Assembly (NCBI GenBank): GCA_947377625.1
Contig: CANCGR010000007.1
Location: 1 to 17,902, forward strand
DNA length: 17,902 nt
Reading direction: 5' to 3'
Source of the DNA: Gammaproteobacteria bacterium
GTDB lineage: Bacteria > Pseudomonadota > Gammaproteobacteria > Pseudomonadales > Pseudohongiellaceae
Shown: piece by piece, positions 7,695 to 15,278 of the stretch
How the letters are laid out: each line of letters begins with the position of its first letter
Numbering within the stretch: the stretch's first letter is position 1
Translations under genes and position numbers: made by a program
Notes under the pieces: model-generated
What the model was told of the DNA's origin: nothing
Seen by the model: the letters and a program-made list of their open reading frames with translations, nothing else
Database searches by the model: none

Positions 7695-10196
7695 TCAAGT
7701 TCCCCTCGGCTTGGCTCGGTGCGTAGCCTGTGCACTCCACGGATCATCCGGCCACGGATGGCGGGGATAGCGGCCCTTCATTTCTTTTTTTACTTCGGGA
7801 TAGGTGCGCTCCCAGAAGCTCTGCAAGTCTTGCGTAATCTGCAGCGGTTTACCGCCGGGCGACAACAAGTGCAGTGTCAGCGGAATCTTGTTGTTGGCGA
7901 TGCGCGGAGTAGCGGCCAGGCCAAACAGTTCCTGTAGTTTTACCGCCAGCACCGGCGGTGCACCTGCCTCGTAATGTATTGCGCGTTCGATTCCAGAAGG
8001 CACAGTAATGCGCGCAGGTGCGTGCGTATCAATCTGCTGTCGCAGGTTCCAGTCGCAGAGGGCTTTAAGAGCTTCCGCCAATTCTTCCGTGTTCAGCGCA
8101 TCGAGTCGCGCCTTGCCGATAAACGCTGGCTTCAACCACTGCTCACGCGTGGCCAGCAATGCAGCATCGGCAAGGTCAGGCAGATTCAGTTCCGGCATCC
8201 AAAGGCGCAAGCACTGCACACGCATGCGCCATTGCTGCAGTGTTTCACTCCACGGCAGGCTGGCAAGGCCGTAGTTGGCTACTGCATCACTCAAGGCTTG
8301 CGCGGCTTGCTCCGGGTCGGGTCGGCCTGCGGGTTTAGAGCTTAGTATGATCTGGTCGAAGCGTGTTTCGCGGCGCGCAATCAGCGCACGGCTGTTGTCA
8401 TCCCAGCGCACCACGTCGGTTTCGACAAAGCGTTGCGGAAAATCTTCTCGCAAACGCGCCTCATCAACTGGCGTGGCACGCTGAATCAGGCTGTCTTTGC
8501 TGTCGAAGCGCAGCTCGCTCACTACCAGCCATGGTTCGCCAAGGAGTGCGCTGTCTTCTGCCAGCTTGGCCATGCGGCCGTTGCTGAGCTGATAACGATA
8601 GCGGTCGCTCGCGTGTTGGCGCGCGATGCGGTCAGGGTAGGCGTGCACCAGCACATCGCCGAGTGCGCGCGCAGAAAAATCGGCGGGAGGCTTCGCGTCG
8701 AGTCGTATGCGCCGGCGCCACTGCGTTGCGGTTTGTTCAATGGCGGCCAGTGCCCCACGCGAAACGCCGGGGCCATCGGCATCGCTCTTCTGGTTATGAC
8801 GTTTGTCATTGAGTGCCTGCCAGCGACGTTGCCAATCGTCGCCGCGATAACCAATGAGCGGATCGCGTGCATCCACCAACGCTGCCAGGTCACAGGCAAT
8901 CGCGGTTTCTTGCGGCGTGTGCGCGCATAACAACATCGCGGCAAGCCGTGGATGCGTGCCCAATGTCAGCATCTTCTTGCCGAGTGCGCTCAGGTGTTTG
9001 CTGTTGTCGAGTGCGCCCAGTGCTTGCAACAAATCTTGTGCCGCAGCGAAGGTGCCTGTGGGTGGTGCATCAACAAAACGCAGATTGCTGCTGCCCCACG
9101 CCGCCAATTCCAGTGCGAGGCCGGCAAGGTCAACATTGTTGATCTCGGCCGTGCGCGCCAGATCCAAACGCTGTGATTTGGGCCATAGCCGATAACTCCA
9201 GCCCTCGGCCACGCGGCCTGCGCGGCCACTGCGCTGATCAGCAGAAGCCTGTGAAATAAAAGTCGTTTCCAGCCGCGAAAAGCCGGAGTTGGGATCAAAG
9301 CGCGGCTCGCGCGCGAGGCCGCAATCCACTACCACGCGCACGCCCGGCAAAGTCACCGACGATTCCGCGAGGTTGGTGGCGAGAATCAAGCGACGCTTGC
9401 CATCGGGATCAGGCGCCAGCGCGGCACTTTGTTGTTCAATTGGCATATCGCCATAGAGTGGAATGATCCTGCACTGTGTGAATGGCTCGCGCTCAAGCAT
9501 GCGCGCTACATCGTTGATCTCGCGCTGACCCGGCAAAAATACCAGAGCATCGCCTTCATGGTTTAGTACTGCCTCTTCCAGTGCACGACGCACATGCAGC
9601 GCCAAAGCTTCATCACGCTCCGCAGGAAAATAATTGATCTGTACCGGATAACTGCGGCCAGCGCTGGTGATGCGCTGCGCATCAAGGAAGGCAGTGAGTC
9701 GTTCGCCATCCAGCGTGGCCGACATCACCACCAAGCGCAGGTCATCCCGCAAACCACTTTGCACATCCAGCGCCAGTGCCAGCCCGAGGTCGCCGGCCAG
9801 ATGCCGCTCGTGGAATTCATCGAACAGGATTGCGCCAACGTCTTCCAGCAACGGATCGTCCTGGATCATGCGCGTCAGAATGCCTTCGGTTACTACTTCG
9901 ATACGCGTGCGCGCCGAGATCTTGTTATCAAAGCGGATGCGATAGCCCACGGTGTCGCCCACCTGCTCGCCGAGTTGCTTGGCCATAAACATGGCCGCCG
10001 CACGTGCCGCTACCCGGCGGGGTTCCAGCATCAGAATTTTTTTGCCGGAGCACCATGGTTCATCAAGCAAGGCCAATGGCACCTGCGTGGTTTTGCCGGC
10101 GCCGGGTGGGGCTTCGAGCACAAGGCGAGTGTGCGCAGTGAGGGCCTGCTTGATGGCGGGCAGGACTTCGTGGATGGGGAAACTGGAACTGCTCAA
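7695..10196 (-). CDS. hrpB: ATP-dependent RNA helicase HrpB
   Basis: This 833-residue protein has the size and layout of HrpB, a DEAH-type RNA helicase. Walker A APPGAGKTT is at residues 29-37, the DEAH-box variant DEFH at 126-129 (in FDEFHERHLAGD), motif III SATLDGE soon after, and motif VI QRSGRAGRV near residue 320. HA2 and the HrpB C-terminal region follow, ending LSPGGKPLQITQDLQSFW and GRYPRHPWPDDPW. In E. coli HrpB is non-essential and its RNA target is unclear; DEAH helicases of this group are linked to RNA processing. The start codon is TTG: no ATG or GTG lies between it and the in-frame TAA at 10209-10211, and homologues begin with the same MSS..PI..VLP pattern. AAAGAGAAG lies a few bases upstream as a weak ribosome-binding site. 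Confidence 0.95.
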   Translation of the reverse strand: MSSSSFPIHEVLPAIKQALTAHTRLVLEAPPGAGKTTQVPLALLDEPWCSGKKILMLEPRRVAARAAAMFMAKQLGEQVGDTVGYRIRFDNKISARTRIEVVTEGILTRMIQDDPLLEDVGAILFDEFHERHLAGDLGLALALDVQSGLRDDLRLVVMSATLDGERLTAFLDAQRITSAGRSYPVQINYFPAERDEALALHVRRALEEAVLNHEGDALVFLPGQREINDVARMLEREPFTQCRIIPLYGDMPIEQQSAALAPDPDGKRRLILATNLAESSVTLPGVRVVVDCGLAREPRFDPNSGFSRLETTFISQASADQRSGRAGRVAEGWSYRLWPKSQRLDLARTAEINNVDLAGLALELAAWGSSNLRFVDAPPTGTFAAAQDLLQALGALDNSKHLSALGKKMLTLGTHPRLAAMLLCAHTPQETAIACDLAALVDARDPLIGYRGDDWQRRWQALNDKRHNQKSDADGPGVSRGALAAIEQTATQWRRRIRLDAKPPADFSARALGDVLVHAYPDRIARQHASDRYRYQLSNGRMAKLAEDSALLGEPWLVVSELRFDSKDSLIQRATPVDEARLREDFPQRFVETDVVRWDDNSRALIARRETRFDQIILSSKPAGRPDPEQAAQALSDAVANYGLASLPWSETLQQWRMRVQCLRLWMPELNLPDLADAALLATREQWLKPAFIGKARLDALNTEELAEALKALCDWNLRQQIDTHAPARITVPSGIERAIHYEAGAPPVLAVKLQELFGLAATPRIANNKIPLTLHLLSPGGKPLQITQDLQSFWERTYPEVKKEMKGRYPRHPWPDDPWSAQATHRAKPRGT

Positions 10197-10468
10197 ACTA
10201 GCTTCTCTTTAGATGCATATGTCGGAAAGTGGGTAAGTTTCCGATTTAAGGACAAAGTAATGTCGGAAATAGTGGGCATATTTGACATTAAAGGCATAGA
10301 AAGCGCTGTTGCTTCAAGAAATTCAAGTTAAAGAAAGGGCTACAAGTAATACAGCAGTGTAAGAGCGGCTATGCTAGGAGCTGGCCCTGAATTTCAGCCA
10401 ATCTAGTAAGGCTAAGTTACCAATCCCGTCCTGCTATGGTCTCTTGCTTAGAGTGGTCAATTTTTTAA
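10197..10468. other. Intergenic stretch upstream of hrpB with repeated TCGGAAA motif
   Basis: These 272 bases hold no convincing gene on either strand and are more AT-rich than hrpB. TCGGAAA occurs at 10222-10228 and 10263-10269 (each within ATGTCGGAAA), and its inverse TTTCCGA at 10238-10244, giving a 7-bp inverted repeat with a 9-base loop plus a direct copy. The position, 26-73 bases before the hrpB start, suits a regulatory element or promoter, but no clear sigma-70 pair was identified. The stretch is also the left boundary of the island-like segment carrying the toxin-antitoxin-type genes. No terminator hairpin was seen after the DUF4411 gene. Confidence 0.45.
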
Positions 10469-10990
10469 TTAAACGAATTTCTGCCAATCAGTTCTGAAGT
10501 CGAGTGTCGTGATCAATTGAAACAGATTGCAATGCTTAACATTCAAAGTATTGCATACATCGGGCACCTTACGATTCGCTCCAATTGTTTTCGGCTTGGA
10601 TGCTTCAGCAGTTACGACACATCTTTCACGGATATTGTGCAGAGCATAGGCAATAAGAAAGGGATCTCTGCCAATTTTGACAAGATCATCATCGGTAGGG
10701 TCTGGGGTATAACCTTCGTACAAAACCTTGGAGACTAGGTTGGGGTCTGGTTCTTCTCTCAACAGCAGTGCATCTTTTACTTCTTTCTTATTGGCCCACA
10801 GTGCGAGATCGTCCTTTTTGCCATTCTTGTCGGTGGTGTCTTTGAATTCGTCATACACTTCCGAGGGGATTTTTACATTCCCGATTTCGCCTTGATGAAT
10901 CAGCCAGTCCCAAAATTCAGGAACACGACTGAACTGATAGTAATCGCGTTTTGCATTGATAAGGGTGTTGGCATCAAGGAGGTATAACAA
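10469..10990 (-). CDS. DUF4411 family PIN-like protein, probable toxin
   Basis: This 173-residue protein matches DUF4411: YLLDANTLINAKRDYY at the start, FWDWLIHQGEIGNVKIP, EVYDEFK, and IGRDPFLIAYAL. The acidic residues expected of a PIN-like nuclease are visible at D6, E44 and D109, with TAEA near 127-130. PIN domains cut RNA using a metal ion, so ribonuclease toxicity is inferred from the fold. It lies eight bases after the stop of an Xre-ImmA/IrrE gene, a pairing seen in predicted toxin-antitoxin loci. The start must be TTG at 10990 because an in-frame TGA lies two codons upstream and homologues begin at this residue; the rare start may keep toxin output low relative to its partner. The base composition is more AT-rich than the flanking core genes. 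Confidence 0.87.
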   Translation of the reverse strand: MLYLLDANTLINAKRDYYQFSRVPEFWDWLIHQGEIGNVKIPSEVYDEFKDTTDKNGKKDDLALWANKKEVKDALLLREEPDPNLVSKVLYEGYTPDPTDDDLVKIGRDPFLIAYALHNIRERCVVTAEASKPKTIGANRKVPDVCNTLNVKHCNLFQLITTLDFRTDWQKFV

Positions 10991-10998
10991 GAGTCACC

Positions 10999-12189
10999 CT
11001 AGGCAGCAGCGGCGCTTGTATCAAACATGTTGTGTACTTTGAGCGCTTTCACACCCAGCACAAATCCTGCGCGTGTGGGAGTTATCATTCCCGACTCGCT
11101 CATGCGCTGCACCAGTGAAAGCAGTGCAGTGCCCAAGCGGTGGCGGCGCACCACGTTGGGGTTGATCTTTATTTCCTTTTCCTGATTCTGCTCTTTCTGT
11201 GCAGCTCGGAACTTTTGCCATTCCTGCTTGAAGTGCTCATTGAGTTCCATCCAGCAGTTTTGGTCGATAGTGCCGCGCCGGTACAGGCGATATGCCAATA
11301 GCTTTCTGCTGATATTGAAGCGCTTGGAGAAGCTGCCTAATTCCTGGATCAACACCTCGCTATCCGCCGTGTTGAAAACAACATTATTGAAATCATCGGC
11401 TGGCAGCAGAATTTCGCTGGCTACATCGTTACAGAATTTTTCTACTTCTTGCTCGGAGTAATTGCCACTCACGCCACTTTCTCCTAGGAACAGGTGGGCC
11501 AGTTCGTGCAGCAGGGTGAAAGACCAGGCGGCTTTGGAGTCCAGAGGATTGATTACGATAAAGGGGGCAATAGGGTCGGATGCGGCAAAGCCACGAAATA
11601 TGCGGGTGTCGATATCGGTGTGATGGGTTCCCAGATTGCTGGCCAGCAATACAAACGCACCCTGTGCTTCCACTTTATTGCGCAGATAAGCAAAAGCCTT
11701 TTCAAAGCCTTGTATTCGACGAAACGCGCCAAGATCAAAACGTATGGTGCTGCTGATAAGTTCCGCAACTTGCCTGACGCCATGCTGTCTGGTTATGGAG
11801 CCTATGAAGCCAACTGGTTCAGCCTCGTCCTCCTCGACCAGTATGGTGCGAACTACGCTTTGCCGGGCCTTGAGATCTCGTATCAAAAGATCGACCAGGG
11901 CGTTCTCGGTAAGAGGCAGGCCATCGGGGAGGGTGCGATAGTCATTACCCCTATTTCCTTTGCGAGGAGCCGCCGCCAGATAGAAGGTTAATAGAGGTTG
12001 GCGGTAGCACTTGGACATCTTGACCAGCAGCGCGCGGGAGGGAACTTCACCACGCTCAAAAGCCAGTAGCTTTTCTGCGCCAGTAGCTTGTTTGGTGTCT
12101 TTAAAGCCCAGTTTGCGCGCGGCCTCTTCCACCGCGAACCCGGCGGATTCTCGCGCCCAAATCAGAATGTCGGGGTTTATGGCTGGCAT
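10999..12189 (-). CDS. Xre-type ImmA/IrrE metallopeptidase-like protein, probable antitoxin
   Basis: The 396-residue protein has an N-terminal helix-turn-helix region (about residues 8-60: WARESAGFAVEEAARKLGF, then LLAFERGEVPSR) and a central ImmA/IrrE zinc-peptidase domain with HELAHLFLG at residues 228-236 (HExxH, first His 228). EVEKFCNDVASEILLP follows, the usual downstream glutamate segment. A C-terminal helical region of about 130 residues ends in LVQRMSESGMITPTRAGFVLG. In phage and TA systems such proteins bind DNA and can cleave a repressor, or act as the antitoxin. Here it is the first gene before a DUF4411 PIN-like gene, so an antitoxin/autoregulator role is likely but inferred. The ATG has no strong Shine-Dalgarno site. 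It diverges from hsdM. Confidence 0.9.
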   Translation of the reverse strand: MPAINPDILIWARESAGFAVEEAARKLGFKDTKQATGAEKLLAFERGEVPSRALLVKMSKCYRQPLLTFYLAAAPRKGNRGNDYRTLPDGLPLTENALVDLLIRDLKARQSVVRTILVEEDEAEPVGFIGSITRQHGVRQVAELISSTIRFDLGAFRRIQGFEKAFAYLRNKVEAQGAFVLLASNLGTHHTDIDTRIFRGFAASDPIAPFIVINPLDSKAAWSFTLLHELAHLFLGESGVSGNYSEQEVEKFCNDVASEILLPADDFNNVVFNTADSEVLIQELGSFSKRFNISRKLLAYRLYRRGTIDQNCWMELNEHFKQEWQKFRAAQKEQNQEKEIKINPNVVRRHRLGTALLSLVQRMSESGMITPTRAGFVLGVKALKVHNMFDTSAAAA

Positions 12190-12380
12190 GGTTGAAAATT
12201 ATGGCGTTGGGCTACCAAGGGAGATGTTCAGAAGTATAGTTGAGTTTGGGCATAATGCTTGGAAAACATGCATTCCCTCCAAGATATGGAGCTACTCGAC
12301 AAGATGATCAGCTTGCCGGATTATGAAGGGATAAAAGCCATAAGTGCTTGTTTAAATTTTAGTTATCAATAGGTTTTAAA
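12190..12380. promoter_or_regulatory. Divergent control region between the Xre-ImmA gene and hsdM
   Basis: This AT-rich 191-base gap must hold the promoters of both divergent genes. Visible elements are the palindrome GCATAATGC at 12250-12258, the short inverted repeat CTCCA/TGGAG at 12277-12291, and TATACT on the minus strand (revcomp of AGTATA near 12232-12237), a possible -10 hexamer toward the ImmA gene. None has a well-spaced -35 partner by eye, so promoter positions are uncertain. The palindromes are candidate operators for the Xre domain of the ImmA protein. Confidence 0.4.
12268..12372 (+). CDS. Possible 34-codon leader reading frame before hsdM
   Basis: An ATG-started frame of 34 codons ends in TAG eight bases before the hsdM GTG. 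The peptide reads MHSLQDMELLDKM, then ISLPDYEGIKAISACLN and FSYQ, and has a plausible helix-like composition. There is no clear ribosome-binding site and no recognised family. It may be the end of a lost gene, a leader peptide coupling translation into hsdM, or chance. Confidence 0.2.
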   Translation: MHSLQDMELLDKMISLPDYEGIKAISACLNFSYQ

Positions 12381-13655
12381 GTGAGCGCATCAGAAATAGT
12401 AAACAAGGTTTGGAACTACGCCCACGTGTTGAGTGATGATGAAGTGGGGTATGGCGATGATCTCGAAATTCAATGCCGCCACACGTTGGAAGGCTTAGGT
12501 AAAGAAGGTGGCATGCTGGGCACCATCTTCCGCAAGGCACAAAACAAGATTCAAGATCCTGCCAAGCTGGAGCGCAATGCGCAGGATGTGAAAGACGGCG
12601 CCGGCCAATACTTCACACCGCGCCCGTTGATCAAAGCGATGGTGCAAGTGATGCAGCCTAAAGTGACCGACATCGTGGCTGATCCTGCCTGTGGGACCGG
12701 CGGCTTTTTGTTGGCAGCACATGACTACATGGCCGATCAAGCCGGCGGGCTTTCCAAAAAGGAAAGCCGCCATCTCAAAGAAAACGCCTTGCGAGGCAAT
12801 GATATTGTCGATGGTGTAGTACGTTTGTGTGCAATGAACTTGTACTTGCATGGCATTGGTGGTGACGAATGCCCCATCACTTCTACTGATGCGTTGGCCA
12901 AAGAAGTTGGTGATGACCGCGTTGACATGGTGCTGGCTAATCCTCCCTTTGGTAAAAAAAGTTCGATCACAGTTATCAACGAAAAATCGGGCAAGAAAGA
13001 GCAGGAAAAACTCACCATCGAGCGTGAAGATTTTTGGGCGACTACGTCCAACAAGCAGCTCAATTTTGTGCAGCATATTGCTAACATGCTCAAGATTGAT
13101 GGCAAGGCCGCTGTGGTAGTGCCGGATAACGTGTTGTTTGAAGGTGGCGCTGGTGAGACCGTCCGCAAACGACTAATGGAAAGTTGTGAGCTGCATACGA
13201 TACTGCGGCTGCCTACCGGTATCTTCTACGCTCAGGGCGTTAAGGCGAACGTGATATTTTTTGATGCCAAGCCTGCCTCAAAAAACGCGTGGACCAGGAA
13301 AATATGGTTCTACGACTTTCGCACCAATGTACATATGACACTCAAAACCAAATCGTTGGTGCTGAGTGATTTTGATGAGTTTATTGTCTGCTACAAACCT
13401 GATAACCGCAGCAAACGCAAACCCACTTGGACCAAAGACAATCCAGCTGGCCGTTGGCGCGAGTTCAGTTATGAAGAAATCATCGCTCGCGATAAAACCA
13501 ATCTCGATATCTTCTGGCTGAAGGACGAATCTCTCGAAGATACCGACAACCTCCCGCCACCGCATGTGCTGGCTGCAGAAAGAGTGGAGCAGTTACAGGC
13601 TGCACTGGAAGAATTCAAGATGGTGGAAGAGTCTTTGGCAACTACGGAAAATTAA
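12381..13655 (+). CDS. hsdM: Type I restriction-modification DNA methyltransferase subunit HsdM, with two N-terminal deletions
   Basis: This 424-residue protein is an N6-adenine methyltransferase subunit of type I restriction systems. SAM-binding motif DPACGTGGF is at residues 101-109, catalytic NPPF at 187-190, SNKQLNFVQHI next, then VVVPDNVLFE and LRLPTGIFYAQGVKANV. Usual members of this subfamily are about 490-520 residues. The N-terminal helical domain is incomplete: VGYGD at residue 26 runs straight into DLEIQCRHTLE, skipping the YLLFLKM block, and AKLER at 65 runs straight into NAQDVKDGAGQYFTP, skipping the segment before the usual GLLEKNAQDVK. The frame stays open across both joints. 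That domain contacts HsdS and DNA, so activity is doubtful. The start is GTG with a weak AGG upstream. No hsdS or hsdR gene follows; trxC begins 13 bases later. Confidence 0.92.
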   Translation: MSASEIVNKVWNYAHVLSDDEVGYGDDLEIQCRHTLEGLGKEGGMLGTIFRKAQNKIQDPAKLERNAQDVKDGAGQYFTPRPLIKAMVQVMQPKVTDIVADPACGTGGFLLAAHDYMADQAGGLSKKESRHLKENALRGNDIVDGVVRLCAMNLYLHGIGGDECPITSTDALAKEVGDDRVDMVLANPPFGKKSSITVINEKSGKKEQEKLTIEREDFWATTSNKQLNFVQHIANMLKIDGKAAVVVPDNVLFEGGAGETVRKRLMESCELHTILRLPTGIFYAQGVKANVIFFDAKPASKNAWTRKIWFYDFRTNVHMTLKTKSLVLSDFDEFIVCYKPDNRSKRKPTWTKDNPAGRWREFSYEEIIARDKTNLDIFWLKDESLEDTDNLPPPHVLAAERVEQLQAALEEFKMVEESLATTEN

Positions 13656-13668
13656 GGACGAGCTCGTT

Positions 13669-14103
13669 ATGACTACCACTACACTCACCTGCGCCTCCTG
13701 CCACACCACCAACCGCATCCCCACCGATCGCCTCGGCGACAAACCCAAATGCGGCAAGTGCAAGAACCCGATTTTGCAGGGTCATCCAATTGACTTGTCA
13801 TCAGCCAATGTCAGCGCAGTAATCAACAACAATTCAGTGCCCGTACTGGTCGATTGCTGGGCCCCGTGGTGCGGTCCCTGCAAAAGTTTTGCACCGGTGT
13901 TTGAAGCAGCAGCGGAGCAACTGGAGCCACGTTTGCGCTTCGCCAAACTCAATACCGAAGTTGAGCAAGAGCTCGGCTCACTGTGGGGTATTCAATCAAT
14001 CCCCACGCTGATTCTGTTTCGTGATGGCCGCGAAGCAGCGCGCAAGTCGGGCGCGCTGCCGCTTAGTCAGTTGAAGCAGTGGCTGTTACAGCAGGGCGTG
14101 TAA
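13669..14103 (+). CDS. trxC: Thioredoxin 2 (TrxC)
   Basis: This 144-residue protein has the N-terminal zinc ribbon typical of TrxC (CASC at residues 8-11 and CGKC at 28-31) and a thioredoxin fold with the active site WCGPC at 67-71. The cis-proline segment IQSIPTLILFRDG follows. It reduces disulfides in the cytoplasm; in E. coli it is part of the oxidative stress response. The ATG at 13669 is preceded by AAGGA at 13654-13658 and gives the full zinc ribbon, while a longer upstream frame only overlaps hsdM in another frame. It is convergent with the ene-reductase gene, with a single base between the stop codons and no terminator visible. Confidence 0.95.
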   Translation: MTTTTLTCASCHTTNRIPTDRLGDKPKCGKCKNPILQGHPIDLSSANVSAVINNNSVPVLVDCWAPWCGPCKSFAPVFEAAAEQLEPRLRFAKLNTEVEQELGSLWGIQSIPTLILFRDGREAARKSGALPLSQLKQWLLQQGV

Positions 14104-14104
14104 C

Positions 14105-15181
14105 TCAGCTCAGTGCAGGGTAGTCGGTGTAGCCAAGCGCGCCCGGTGCATAGAGCGTTTGAAAGTTGACTGCATTAAGTGCCGCGCCTTCGGCAAAGCG
14201 TTTCGGCAAATCCGGATTGGCAATGAACAGTTTGCCATATGCCACTGCATCGGCATCGCCGTTGGCCAACACAGCATTGCCGCTTTCCACATCAAAACCT
14301 TCATTGGCCACGTACACACCGCTGAACAGTTTTCTTAACTGCGGACCAATGCTGTCCGGCCCCTGCTTTTCACGCACGATCAGGAACGCGAGTTTGCGTT
14401 TGCTCAGTTCGCTGACGACATAACCAAAAGTGCCAAGACGATCGGAGTCGCCCAAATCACCGGCATCGCCGCGCGGGGCCAGATGCATGCCCACGCGCGC
14501 AGCGCCCCACACGCCAATCACGGCATCAGTCACTTCCAGCATCAGACGTGCGCGATTGGCGATGCTGCCGCCGTATTCGTCGGTACGATGATTGCTTTTG
14601 TCTTGCAGGAATTGGTCGAGCAAGTAACCGTTAGCGCCGTGAATTTCCACGCCGTCGAAACCAGCCGCTTTGGCATTGATCGCACCGAGTCGGAACTGTT
14701 CAACGATGCCGGGCAACTCGTCGTGCTCCAATGCGCGCGGCACTTCATACGGAGTTTCCGGGCGCACCAGGCTCACATGGCCGGCGGGGGCAATGGCGCT
14801 GGGCGCCACTGGCAGTTCGCCATTCAGAAAAGAAGAATGCGAGATGCGGCCCACATGCCACAGCTGCATAAAAATGCGGCCGCCGGCGTCGTGCACTGCG
14901 CGCGTGATCTTTTTCCAACCTTCCACTTGTTCGGCCGACCAGATGCCGGGCGTATCGGCATAACCAATGCCTTGTGCCGATACCACCGTGGCTTCAGTAA
15001 GCATCAGCCCGGCGCTGGCACGTTGCTGGTAATACTCGGCCATCAACTCATTGGGTATGCGCTCGGGGCCGGCGCGGGAGCGGGTGAGCGGGGCCAGAAA
15101 AATGCGGTTGGGCAGTTCGAGATCGCCGATGCGCAAAGGCGAGAAAAGCGTGGGTACGGTAGACGTTTGAGAGTTAGACAT
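14105..15181 (-). CDS. Alkene reductase, Old Yellow Enzyme family (NemA-like)
   Basis: This 358-residue FMN-dependent ene-reductase uses NAD(P)H to reduce activated C=C bonds of enones, nitroalkenes and nitrate esters. Visible family features: APLTRSRA (Thr33), MQLWHVGRISH (Gln106), substrate-binding HGANGYLLDQFLQ (His181 and Asn184), HRTDEYGGSIANR, and C-terminal YGKLFIANPDLPKRF. The residue at position 233 is His (VGMHLAPRG), where the usual family sequence is VGIR/VRLSP, a flavin-contacting arginine. The FGR-type arginine near 317 is Lys, a common variant. The ATG at 15181 matches the family N terminus and is preceded by GGTGAAG; a longer frame starting at 15256 adds unlike residues. The gene lies 97 bases downstream of a glutathione transferase gene on the same strand, probably as a detoxification pair. 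Confidence 0.93.
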   Translation of the reverse strand: MSNSQTSTVPTLFSPLRIGDLELPNRIFLAPLTRSRAGPERIPNELMAEYYQQRASAGLMLTEATVVSAQGIGYADTPGIWSAEQVEGWKKITRAVHDAGGRIFMQLWHVGRISHSSFLNGELPVAPSAIAPAGHVSLVRPETPYEVPRALEHDELPGIVEQFRLGAINAKAAGFDGVEIHGANGYLLDQFLQDKSNHRTDEYGGSIANRARLMLEVTDAVIGVWGAARVGMHLAPRGDAGDLGDSDRLGTFGYVVSELSKRKLAFLIVREKQGPDSIGPQLRKLFSGVYVANEGFDVESGNAVLANGDADAVAYGKLFIANPDLPKRFAEGAALNAVNFQTLYAPGALGYTDYPALS

Positions 15182-15278
15182 AGAACACTTCACCAGATGC
15201 AGACAATGGAAGACGGGACATGCACCTCTATCTGAGGCGCTTGCGGGCAATTGCAAGGGCAGCGCGCAGAATCAGCGG

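Noticed and set aside
9594..10331. Plus-strand frame across the hrpB start into the gap
   Set aside because: Most of it is antisense to hrpB. The short tail after 10219 (ending ASRNSS) is not recognisable as a family and has no clear ribosome-binding site.
14483..15235. Plus-strand frame opposite the ene-reductase gene
   Set aside because: Antisense to a gene with many family motifs; low-complexity, His/Ala-rich translation typical of a shadow frame.
15240..15278. Short inverted repeat (CTTGC/GCAAG) after the GST stop
   Set aside because: The stem is only five base pairs with no T-run, so it is not a supported terminator.
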